Assembly (NCBI GenBank): GCA_903772945.1
Contig: CAICTM010000630.1
Location: 1-55,624 of the forward strand
Length of the DNA: 55,624 nucleotides
Source: Seminavis robusta
Taxonomy: Eukaryota; Bacillariophyta; Bacillariophyceae; Naviculales; Naviculaceae
Direction: 5' to 3'
The notes beneath the pieces were generated by a model. It had not been told where the DNA came from and made no database searches. It saw nothing but the letters and a program-made list of their open reading frames with translations. Below are positions 8,982 through 17,539 of this stretch, piece after piece. The position numbers and the translations under genes are program-made. The stretch's first letter is position 1; each line of letters opens with the position of its first letter.

Positions 8982-10925
8982 ATGGCCTTCAATGACCATG
9001 CGATTACAGCCTCTAATGACGGAGCAGTCTATTACGTGGCAGATATGGGAGCATTTCCAGATCAAGACACAGATGATGGATCCGTGTCTTCATGTAGTAC
9101 TCAATCCACTGCCGATGCCCGTTCTGTCTTCGACGATGATGTTGATGGCGAAAGTATTGACGAAATCTTCGGAGCTGAGAGGGCAAGGGAGGTACTAAAG
9201 GATACGTTGGCCAATGTTCATTTTGATGGGATCTCTGATGAGCAGATTCAGACTGTTCTGGAAGTGCTAAGGAAGTACCCAAAATTCGCTGAGACTCCCC
9301 TATCCCATTGTTTTCAAGAGTATCTAGACGCAGACGATTTGATGTACCCTTTTGTCCACTTGCTCGTGGGAGGGGCAGGTAAACCAGTTTTGGAAGAAGT
9401 CTACAAGATGTTTCCTCGAGTCTTGTTGATTGGTGTGTGCTTTCAGGAGTATCGACACGTGTACCCTGTCACCCTGGGTGCCTGCTTGCAATACATTCAA
9501 CCTGAGACTGTGCGATTCATGGCCGAAATGGAGCCAGAGGCACTGAAGACCCGAAGCCCATCTTTCTTGTACCATGGTTCTCTTCCGATCCATACGGCAA
9601 TCCGTGCCAATGCTTCCAAGTCAGCAATCCAGATCCTCCTTGAGGTGGACCCAGATTGTGTCACCAAGAAAGATCGGATGACTGGGCCCCGTGATTGCCT
9701 GTCTTTAGTCTGTTCCAGAAGGAAAGCCAAGGATGATGTGGTTGCTTTGGTGGCCGAAACATTAGGTAGACAAAAGGACAGCTACACCATCAAGCAACCA
9801 TTAGCAGAGCGTTTATATCGCTGCAAGGCACTGCCGAGTTTTATGGCTCAGTTGAGTAAAATAATCTTCGCGTGCTCCGACTGGTCTCATCCTATTAATG
9901 ACACTGTCTTCGCTGCAATGGGCGAGAATCAGTCAACCCGAAGACTGAAGCTCGTGTCGGAGGCAGGTGATGGTGAGTCACATTCTCCCTCCCGGCAAAC
10001 AAGTATCATGATTGAATCATTCTTGAAGCAAAACAAAGGGCTGGACCACCTAGAATTCGTTGGACAGAGGGATCAACCGATGGAACTTATCCTAAGAGGC
10101 ATTTTGGAAGGCCTTGCCCACAATCAAACTGTCGAGTTTCTTAACATTGACAACGTTTGGCTTCCAAATTCAAGTTGCCTGGGCCTTCTCTTGTCATCCT
10201 GTCCAGGGTTGGCATTTGTATCTTTGAAACGATTGCATATAGCCGATGGAACGTGGCTTCAATCGCCACCCCATCCAAATATGACTCCTGTGCTGAACGA
10301 GCTTTCTTTGACCAATCTTTCCGTGCCCGGCAAATGCCTGGAGGAGATGTTGTTCTATCTTGCCAAGTACATGGTCAAATTGGAGTTCTTGCAACTTTCT
10401 GGAATCAGCTTCGTCGATGACTTGCCGAGTGTCGACTTTACAGAGGCAGCGCTTGCCTTTGTATCCAAAGACGTGGTTCAATGGCTTTCGCTTGGCAACT
10501 TGGACCTGGACGTTGAAAGAGTTTGTGTGGCACTCATGAAGAACACTAGCATTGTCGACCTGACCATGGATGCCATCACAAAGAAACACGAGAAGTGTTT
10601 CGTTCACTTGCTGTACGAAACGAACACGTCTTTGCAGTCTATTGGAACAAATCAGGGAGGTATTGGCTCGCTTCCATTCTCCTGCAACAGCAAGGAATTG
10701 CTGCACTTCTACATGCGCTTGAATGACCATGGAAGGGGAGAAGCTCGTAGCGATGATGTTACCTTGCCGGCATTTGTGGATCTGCTTTGTCGCCCCATCC
10801 TAGAAGAAGAATGCGACTGCGCATGCATCGATGATTGGCATGAAGACCCCCTGAATTTACTCAACATACACTACTGCTTGCTGCAGCAGAAACCGAATGT
10901 TTGGAGCCTGCCATCCAACGATTGA
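8982..10925 (+). CDS. Ankyrin-like / leucine-rich-repeat protein, paralogue 1
   Basis: 647 aa, intron-less, from ATG 8982 in the context CACCATGGCC. The frame opens upstream only with TTG. It starts with an acidic, Ser/Asp-rich leader (about 1-70). Helical ankyrin-like units follow (about 90-280), with the phrases PVLEEVYKMFP, SLPIHTAIRANA and IQILLEVDPDCV. LRR-like strands fill about 330-560 (LDHLEFVG, VEFLNIDNVWL, LNELSLTNLSVP, VVQWLSLGNLDLD). The whole order is shared with the gene at 12869, so the two are paralogues. The combination is common in diatom multigene families of unknown role. It is likely a cytosolic or nuclear interaction protein, since there is no signal peptide or membrane segment. 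Confidence 0.8.
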   Translation: MAFNDHAITASNDGAVYYVADMGAFPDQDTDDGSVSSCSTQSTADARSVFDDDVDGESIDEIFGAERAREVLKDTLANVHFDGISDEQIQTVLEVLRKYPKFAETPLSHCFQEYLDADDLMYPFVHLLVGGAGKPVLEEVYKMFPRVLLIGVCFQEYRHVYPVTLGACLQYIQPETVRFMAEMEPEALKTRSPSFLYHGSLPIHTAIRANASKSAIQILLEVDPDCVTKKDRMTGPRDCLSLVCSRRKAKDDVVALVAETLGRQKDSYTIKQPLAERLYRCKALPSFMAQLSKIIFACSDWSHPINDTVFAAMGENQSTRRLKLVSEAGDGESHSPSRQTSIMIESFLKQNKGLDHLEFVGQRDQPMELILRGILEGLAHNQTVEFLNIDNVWLPNSSCLGLLLSSCPGLAFVSLKRLHIADGTWLQSPPHPNMTPVLNELSLTNLSVPGKCLEEMLFYLAKYMVKLEFLQLSGISFVDDLPSVDFTEAALAFVSKDVVQWLSLGNLDLDVERVCVALMKNTSIVDLTMDAITKKHEKCFVHLLYETNTSLQSIGTNQGGIGSLPFSCNSKELLHFYMRLNDHGRGEARSDDVTLPAFVDLLCRPILEEECDCACIDDWHEDPLNLLNIHYCLLQQKPNVWSLPSND

Positions 10926-11306
10926 GGCAGAAAGAACAAGAACTTCCCGCCACTTGCCACGGGTCCGGTATCGAAGTCTCCTCTGGCAAATGCCAAGGTT
11001 CCTCGCTTATGCTTATACTTATGCCCAGAAGCTAGCCCTCAAGATGATGAAAACTGGCGGTGGTCAGGCTTTGAATAGTGGCTTAAAATAATACTGTTAT
11101 AGCTAGATTACAAACACATAATATAACGGAGTCCATACCGGCACTACTGGACAAGTGAGGGTGGGCGCATACACCACCACATTTGCGTGGGGGCTGATCG
11201 TTCGTTTGGGGTTTTCCACAAGATCTAGTTGCCGCATTCAAAGTTGCGGACAACTGTAGCTGCTCCAGTTCTCCATCACATACATATTTTTGTTTCCCAC
11301 TCTAAG
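10926..11306. other. Intergenic
   Basis: The 3' ends of the neighbouring genes converge here. I see no gene, repeat array or hairpin worth reporting. Confidence 0.5.
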
Positions 11307-11975
11307 TTATGGCGATCCGGCCACGGGTACGGCCAGGGGTAGTGGAATCAAGTCGAGGAGGTTGTTGTTATCATTTCCGTTGTCATTTCGATCTCCAAGA
11401 TTATTACCATTGTCAGTGTTGGCACAGTCTAATGCTGTTCCTAGGCAATTCAGCAACGCATCCAGCTGAATTTCGCCGTCCAATCCGCTAATGAGCTCTG
11501 TAGCACAGGTAACAATGTCAGCACTGAATATTACTGTTTCTGGTGCAGCGGCCAAAGTGTTTGCAAAACAAGTTAGAACATCTTCATCATTCTGCTCCTC
11601 GTTTTCTTCGTTGATATTGTTATCTTCTTCTTCTCTGCCCTGGCCTTTTCCGTTGTCGCCTTTTCCGTTGTCGCCTCCCTTGTCGCCGCCCTTGTCTTGC
11701 TCTTCGGCCTTGCCATCCTTTCCACCCTTATCTTGCTCGCTGCCAGCATTGTCATCTTTTTCTCCACCTTTCTCTTCTTCGTTGGGTACAACATCACTCA
11801 ACAGCAATGCTTCCCTTCCGTGCAGTGTCCGTGAAAGCAAGTTCTGTGTGTTGTCATGAGATCCTTTGATTCTCTTTGTTCCGCTGCCACGCATTCTCGT
11901 TGTTGCCTCAGAGACTGCTCCACTTGCAAGAGCAAGAACAATAGACAAAATGGCTAGAAACTGTTGAGAGTTCAT
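11307..11975 (-). CDS. Small secreted acidic Lys/Asp/Gly-rich protein
   Basis: 222 aa from ATG 11975. The signal peptide is clear (MNSQQFLAILSIVLALASGAVS). An RxxR-rich stretch follows (RMRGSGTKRIKGS). The central part (about 65-135) is low-complexity and hydrophilic, with repeated EQDKGG and DNGKGD units. The last third has four cysteines (VLTCFAN, DIVTCATEL, LLNCLGTALDC) in a helical context, which suggests two disulfides. An Asn/Asp-rich tail ends the protein. It is likely exported or wall-associated; the charge pattern recalls silica-associated proteins only superficially. No family recognised. It lies between the two ankyrin/LRR paralogues, on the opposite strand. Confidence 0.75.
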   Translation of the reverse strand: MNSQQFLAILSIVLALASGAVSEATTRMRGSGTKRIKGSHDNTQNLLSRTLHGREALLLSDVVPNEEEKGGEKDDNAGSEQDKGGKDGKAEEQDKGGDKGGDNGKGDNGKGQGREEEDNNINEENEEQNDEDVLTCFANTLAAAPETVIFSADIVTCATELISGLDGEIQLDALLNCLGTALDCANTDNGNNLGDRNDNGNDNNNLLDLIPLPLAVPVAGSP

Positions 11976-12868
11976 GGTCGAAAGATTGTAACGGACTGAG
12001 ATGAATGTACCAGAATCGATGCAGCAGAAGTCTATTTTGTGGCTTCTCTGTTTCCTGAAAACCGGAAAATTTCAAGGGGATCAGCGATCCAGTGGCTGGT
12101 TTCGTCAACGTTAGATGTCGCCCTGCTCTCGAAATCTAGAAATATCCACGAATGCATCACTTGTATCCATGACTGAAACAAGGGAACCTGCACCACACAA
12201 GCCACCGAAGCAACGAAGCAACCACCCCCTGAAAGCATGAGAAGAACGGGCAACAAAGCACCAGAAGATTAATTTAGACTCGGAAAACCGAATAATCAAG
12301 GGTAATGTAACATAGAATACTAGGATTTCAAGGCAAGCTTAAAATCCGGGACGAATGAGAGTTCATAGAGGCAAGTACCGGTATTACCAGTACTTCAACC
12401 GGCAGTAACCGTACACAACTTCGAAACAAACGCACCTTTGTGGCTGGCCTCTCTCGCGTGAAGCTCAACCCATCGTACCGGTACGGTACCGTACGTACCG
12501 GTAGAAGCAACACAGGACGTGTTCCCCGTCCCCCGTCGTGTTGGATTGCGCTCTCACGCTGCGAAAGTGCCAATCGTCACTTTGACTGTGTCGCCTGCTA
12601 GAAGAGGTCGTCTTGCCATCGGGCTAGCTCACGGCAGTCAGCCGTTGAATCTCAATCAAATCAAAGTCACTGCGATGCCCGATGCCATAATCCCCCCAAA
12701 CGCACGTGACAAAGGAAGCCCGACGGCATCGGCAAGCAGCCCGTCTTTCTAACAATGGACAGCCTTTCGCATCTAGTTGGTCGCTAGCCCGAATGTCTGC
12801 TTGGGGTGAATTGATGTCAAACCCCAAAGCAAAGCAACATTCATCCAACAACCAAACAAAACCGAACG
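11976..12868. other. Divergent intergenic region with GGTACC palindromes
   Basis: This is the shared upstream region of the secreted protein (minus) and the second ankyrin/LRR gene (plus). At 12476-12503 lies a 28-bp palindrome with arms TACCGGTACG and CGTACCGGTA around GTACCGTA. A CCGGTATTACC copy lies near 12380. No gene is supported. Confidence 0.5.
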
Positions 12869-15010
12869 ATGCCGAACGCTTTGGATATCCACGATTATTG
12901 TGAATGCTTTGGAGCAGCTTCGTTCGAAGGTGCAGATGATGGACCAACAAAAGATGCTGCAAAGCAATTGCAGATATTTTTAGACACTGGTCAACTCAAA
13001 AACCTCGAAGACGTCCATCATGATGACTCAGACAGCGCCTACGAAGGTGACGAGACTCGGTTCCAGTGCCGGTACATGGAAGACGAGCGAAAGTACTCCA
13101 TTGGCAACCCCGATTGGCAATCTGTTGTCTGCGAACTCGTTGAGAAACATGCCAAGTTGGCTCAAATAGGGTTTCATCCAAAAGGGAAACGCTACAAATG
13201 GCTTCCATTGATGCACCTCATATATACCGGTGCAAGAAAGGAGGTCTTGAAGCGAGTATACAACCTCTTTCCAGATGCTATCGGGAAACCAGTCTCAGTG
13301 GGGAAGCGCAGGCAAATCTATCCTCTGACGTTTGCCTGTGAACATCGCTCCGAGGAAGAAGACGTCATCTGTTTCTTGATCAAGGAATGCACTGATCTTC
13401 TCGGAAAACTTGTAGAGGGAAAGTTGCCTATTCATATTGCGATTGAGAAGAAAGCTCCACGGAGGGTCATTGAGTACATGTTGCAGAAGCATCCCAAATG
13501 TGTGCTGAAGCAAAGCTACCCAAAAGATTGCCTGTCACGCGCATGCCTTACGGAACGACCGAGAGTGGTCAAAGCGGTTGCAAAGAAACTTGTAACCCTT
13601 GGTGCCCAAAACTGGAAGTGTGACAATCGAATTGCCATGACACTGCACGATATGCACTTATTGAAGCTCATACTGGAGAAAGTGAAGAAGTTTACTTTCG
13701 TTTGCGATGGCAAACGAGTGGCTGAGAGAGCTCTGAAGCTCTTGATTGATGATCACGAAGGCCAAAAGATCCAAAAGCAGATCAAAAAGTCAGGAGTGCA
13801 GCTTTGCAAGTATGGAACAGCCGACCAGGGGCACAATGACAGGCTAGAATGGTTGATCATGAACCAGCAGTCGATTCAAACTGTGTCGATGGAATGGAGA
13901 AGCGAGGTAGCAACAGTTGATGTCGACGGGCCTGTGGCAACCAATGACAGCAACATTGCCGTGTGGAACAAGATCTCTTTCAATCGTCAGCTGGGTGCCA
14001 TCTCCATTGCCTGCCGCGGGCATGGAAGCACTTTTGATCTTGCCAACTATCTCCGACGCAGGTTCACGCAGTTGTCGTTCCGCAGAATACATTTGAATCC
14101 TGAAGTGTCCTTTGGCGCCAAACAGTCGCAACTCAAGTCACTCCGGTTGGAGGATACAACCATCCCGTCTCGTAGTCTTTTCAAATTCCTGAACTTTCTG
14201 GCAGACTTGCCTCACCTCGAATCATTGGTGTTCTCCTTCACAAAGGACCAATCCATGAGAGCAAAGGTGCCAAAAGAAGATCTCACATCACTTGTCTCCA
14301 AGTTGCTGGGCAAGCAGAGGTTGAAGTCACTCGAGGTCACGGGGCTACAAGTTGACGTTGGCAGGATTGGCCAACTATTGAGATCCAACAAGAGCCTTAC
14401 ATCTCTTGTCTCCAGTGAGATTGAGGCGAAAGACCAAGATGTGTTTGTAGATTTGCTGAAGCAGCACAACTCGACATTGTGTCGGCTCGAATGTGGGGAC
14501 AGCGAACTTCCATTTTCGCAGGAAGCTTTGGCAAGTATAAACTTCTTTACGACGATGAACGCCAGCGGGAGAAGCAGAGTGGAAGATCCCAACATATCCA
14601 TTGGAACGTTGGTGGAGATCTTGTGTGCCCCTCTTTTGCGACCAGCTGATGTGGCCTCAAACCCTGGCAACGACGACGAAAGTGATGATGACAGCGATGA
14701 CGAAGAGGATGACGAGTATGATGATGACTACAATCCACAGCACAACAACGAACCGGATGCATGGTTTCGAGATCCAGAAACGAATGCATTGAATGAGACG
14801 AACGTGACGAATATGCATTACTACCTGATGCGGCAGTGTCCCCATATCTTCAAGGGACTGCGAGGTGTACCTGAACGGGCATCGCGACCACGCAAGCGAC
14901 GTCTCGAGCAAGGCGACGAGGAAGCCCGGCCTATTGATGCCCGACTATGCAGGCAAAAGATTGTTGAGGATGAAGTTGAAGTGATTGATGTTATTGTCAT
15001 TGATGATTAG
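12869..15010 (+). CDS. Ankyrin-like / LRR protein, paralogue 2, with C-terminal acidic tail
   Basis: 713 aa, intron-less, ATG 12869. It is collinear with the gene at 8982: EVLKRVYNLFPDAI, then KLPIHIAIEKKA and YMLQKHPKCVLK (about 115-215), then LRR-like strands (LKSLRLEDTTIP, LESLVFSF, LKSLEVTGLQVD, about 400-540). Both end with a short MHYYLMRQCP / IHYCLLQQKP motif. This copy has extra C-terminal parts: an Asp/Glu run (about 605-625), a basic cluster RPRKRR (NLS-like) and the tail VEVIDVIVIDD. That last sequence fits a SUMO-interacting motif (hydrophobic core flanked by acids). A nuclear, SUMO-linked role is inference. Confidence in the gene is high and in the function low. Confidence 0.8.
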   Translation: MPNALDIHDYCECFGAASFEGADDGPTKDAAKQLQIFLDTGQLKNLEDVHHDDSDSAYEGDETRFQCRYMEDERKYSIGNPDWQSVVCELVEKHAKLAQIGFHPKGKRYKWLPLMHLIYTGARKEVLKRVYNLFPDAIGKPVSVGKRRQIYPLTFACEHRSEEEDVICFLIKECTDLLGKLVEGKLPIHIAIEKKAPRRVIEYMLQKHPKCVLKQSYPKDCLSRACLTERPRVVKAVAKKLVTLGAQNWKCDNRIAMTLHDMHLLKLILEKVKKFTFVCDGKRVAERALKLLIDDHEGQKIQKQIKKSGVQLCKYGTADQGHNDRLEWLIMNQQSIQTVSMEWRSEVATVDVDGPVATNDSNIAVWNKISFNRQLGAISIACRGHGSTFDLANYLRRRFTQLSFRRIHLNPEVSFGAKQSQLKSLRLEDTTIPSRSLFKFLNFLADLPHLESLVFSFTKDQSMRAKVPKEDLTSLVSKLLGKQRLKSLEVTGLQVDVGRIGQLLRSNKSLTSLVSSEIEAKDQDVFVDLLKQHNSTLCRLECGDSELPFSQEALASINFFTTMNASGRSRVEDPNISIGTLVEILCAPLLRPADVASNPGNDDESDDDSDDEEDDEYDDDYNPQHNNEPDAWFRDPETNALNETNVTNMHYYLMRQCPHIFKGLRGVPERASRPRKRRLEQGDEEARPIDARLCRQKIVEDEVEVIDVIVIDD

Positions 15011-15407
15011 TAAAAATCCTGAGCAACTTGGATATTCTTGATTGCTTGCCCTGTCCGCCTCTGTGTCTGAAGATGATTTGAAAGAGCGGGGTATCATACC
15101 GGTAGATCATAGTTGCCGATGCACAAAATTGCTCATATCTCCTGGGAGCCTGGCTAAGTATAGAATCCTTATCCACCATATAGCTAGCCACCTTCCAACT
15201 AAGCTACCTTAGCAAATGAAAGACAAAAGCCAACATGCGATTAGCACCAGAGGCATGCCGTGGGTGGTTTGAGCTTGGAATGTACGGAAGATTAGGGCTC
15301 GGGATGATGGAAGCTCATAACCTTGGAGGCTCCTTTCACCAACCACCCTCATCAAAACGCTCGTTTCATTTTTCATTTTTCTGTGTTCCAACAAAAACAG
15401 AGAGACC
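15011..15407. other. Intergenic
   Basis: This is the 3' end of the ankyrin/LRR gene and the promoter region of NOC4. I see nothing else in it. Confidence 0.5.
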
Positions 15408-17228
15408 ATGGTCAAGGCGTCTTCTTCGGAACCCTCCGCCCAAGAGACGGCCACTAGAATCAAGTCTCTTTTGAAGGAAATATCCAAGGATGAACGCGCC
15501 GATGCAGCCCGTCTGGATGAATTGCGGCAAATCTTGGCCAGCTTGATCCAACAGGGCGACTTGTCGTTTTCGAAGACACACAAGAAAACATCGTCAAACA
15601 AGAAGAAATCCTCGTCTGCTACGGATAAATGGAATGGCTGGCTCCAAAAGCAGCATCAACAGACCGTCACCCAATTGACCAGTCGGATTGAAAAGGGGCG
15701 ACGCACGGCTGTGAGAACCTTGTGGGGATTAATGGCGGCTTCTCCCACTGTCACGCCTAAAGGACAACATGTCCATTTGCAGGAAGAACTCTTGGGTGCG
15801 TGGTTAGCGGCCGTGGTTCAAATGCCGGTGGATGTCCGTCAGGACAAACCGCTCAAGCATTTGATTGAAGCCGAATGGATGCAACGAGATGTTCAGTACT
15901 ACGCACTGAGGTGTATTGCGCAGTGGGCCACGGACATGTACAAAACAACAAAAGGCAACAAACAGCAGGAAGGCTCCTTGGAACAAGCGGATCGCATGCT
16001 GTACATTTTGATGATGATTCCCTTTCCCACGACCCAAAGCGCATTGGATATGCCAGGCAACAAGCATTTGTTTCCTCCTCCGGAATCGTCTTCTTCCAGT
16101 AAGAATAATGAGAAGGAGCAGTCCTACGAAGATGCCTCGGATGACGAAGACAGCCAAGAGGAACAAGGCAACAATAGCAGTGACGAGGAAGAAGATGCCG
16201 AAGATTCTGATGACGACAAAGAAAAAGAACTTCCTCCCAAAAAGAAACAACGACACGCACCCAAATACTTTGCCTATCAAGATGTCAAATATCATAAAAA
16301 GGCGTTGGCCAAGGCTTGGATGGCCATTCTGCGGTTGCCTCTCTCCACGGCTAGTCTGAAGAAGGCACTCCCGTATCTGTCACAGCATGTACTGCCAAAA
16401 ATCCAACAACCGCTTCGGTTTGCTGATCTATTCATCAAGGCATACAGAGGTGCCACTGGAAGTGATGACACTACTCCCAACAAAACTGCCAGTGGTAGGC
16501 ATCAACATGCCAACACTATCATTCCCCTCTTGGCGTTGGATGGATTGTTTTATTTGATGACGCAACATCAGTTGGAGTACCCGCACTTTTACACGCAACT
16601 CTACGCCATTCTCAAGCCAAAATTATTCTATGTCAAATACCGCGCACGATTCTTTGCCTTGCTGCAAAAATGTCTTCTTCGGAATGAAATGCTACCAGCC
16701 CACTTGGTGGCAGCCTTTTTGAAACGCATGTTACAGTGTGCCCTTCAAGTGCCACCGCCGGGCGCACTCTTTGTCTTGGCCCTCTGTTCCAATCTACTGC
16801 GACAACACGAAGAATGTGCTGCCTTGATTCATCGCAACAGCACTCAGACCAGTAGCACCACCAAAGACCCCTACAATGCCGACACGGACGATCCCGTCCA
16901 ATCGCATGCCCTGCAATCATCCTTGTGGGAACTACACGCGTTGGAGCAGCACTATCTGCCAGCTGTGAGTACGTTGGCAGCATCCATTGGACGAGAAGAT
17001 TTCAAATCACCCATGTTGCAGTTGGATGAAATGGCACAGCATTCGTACGCATCACTCATTGCACAAGAACGCAACCGGCGCAAAAATAGCAAAGGCAACA
17101 AGAGCAACCACAAGAATACACCCGTGACATTTACCAAACCGGCATCTCTCTTTTGCTCCAGTGACATTTTTGCAGGGATTCTCCATGTTCCAGAGGCAGC
17201 AACAACGGAAGGAACTAATAGTACTTGA
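15408..17228 (+). CDS. NOC4: Nucleolar complex protein 4 (NOC4) homologue
   Basis: 606 aa, intron-less, ATG 15408 in the context GACCATGG. NOC4 pairs with NOP14 in eukaryotes and is needed for 40S subunit maturation and export. The N-terminal helical region (1-210) is followed by a Ser/Asp/Glu-rich linker with a basic KKKQR patch (about 225-285), a likely nuclear/nucleolar signal. The conserved CBF/MAK21-type domain covers about 290-540, with WMAILRLPLS, LLALDGLFYLM, YPHFYTQLYAIL and RARFFALLQKCL. The C-terminal signature DPYNADTDDP, then SSLWELHALEQHY, is diagnostic (family consensus D-P-[YF]-x-x-x-x-x-D-P with SSLWEL). Length is close to that of animal and plant NOC4 proteins. Confidence 0.92.
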   Translation: MVKASSSEPSAQETATRIKSLLKEISKDERADAARLDELRQILASLIQQGDLSFSKTHKKTSSNKKKSSSATDKWNGWLQKQHQQTVTQLTSRIEKGRRTAVRTLWGLMAASPTVTPKGQHVHLQEELLGAWLAAVVQMPVDVRQDKPLKHLIEAEWMQRDVQYYALRCIAQWATDMYKTTKGNKQQEGSLEQADRMLYILMMIPFPTTQSALDMPGNKHLFPPPESSSSSKNNEKEQSYEDASDDEDSQEEQGNNSSDEEEDAEDSDDDKEKELPPKKKQRHAPKYFAYQDVKYHKKALAKAWMAILRLPLSTASLKKALPYLSQHVLPKIQQPLRFADLFIKAYRGATGSDDTTPNKTASGRHQHANTIIPLLALDGLFYLMTQHQLEYPHFYTQLYAILKPKLFYVKYRARFFALLQKCLLRNEMLPAHLVAAFLKRMLQCALQVPPPGALFVLALCSNLLRQHEECAALIHRNSTQTSSTTKDPYNADTDDPVQSHALQSSLWELHALEQHYLPAVSTLAASIGREDFKSPMLQLDEMAQHSYASLIAQERNRRKNSKGNKSNHKNTPVTFTKPASLFCSSDIFAGILHVPEAATTEGTNST

Positions 17229-17539
17229 GAGACCTTTTTTTGTTCATTGAGGTATCCTTTTTATTGTCTCTCGTACTATGGCTGCTACGTTTACTATCCT
17301 CGTTAAAGATCAGTGTGCCAGTGTGGTGCATTTACGTGATTCTTCACGCCCTATGCCGAATCTCAAACGGAGATAACATAATCAAGCGAATGTAGTCTGC
17401 TAGAACCGTGCTTAGTTTGTTACAACAACATTATACAACAACAATATCGGTGCACTTTCAATGACTTCACAGAATCACAAAACCATTTGAACATTCAGTT
17501 TTCGATTGGCAAATATCCAATATTCGTCAAAGGATTGCT
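17229..17539. other. Intergenic, convergent
   Basis: This is the gap between the 3' ends of NOC4 and the LCAT-type gene. It is AT-rich in parts, with ACAACAACAAT near 17425-17445. No gene is seen. Confidence 0.5.
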
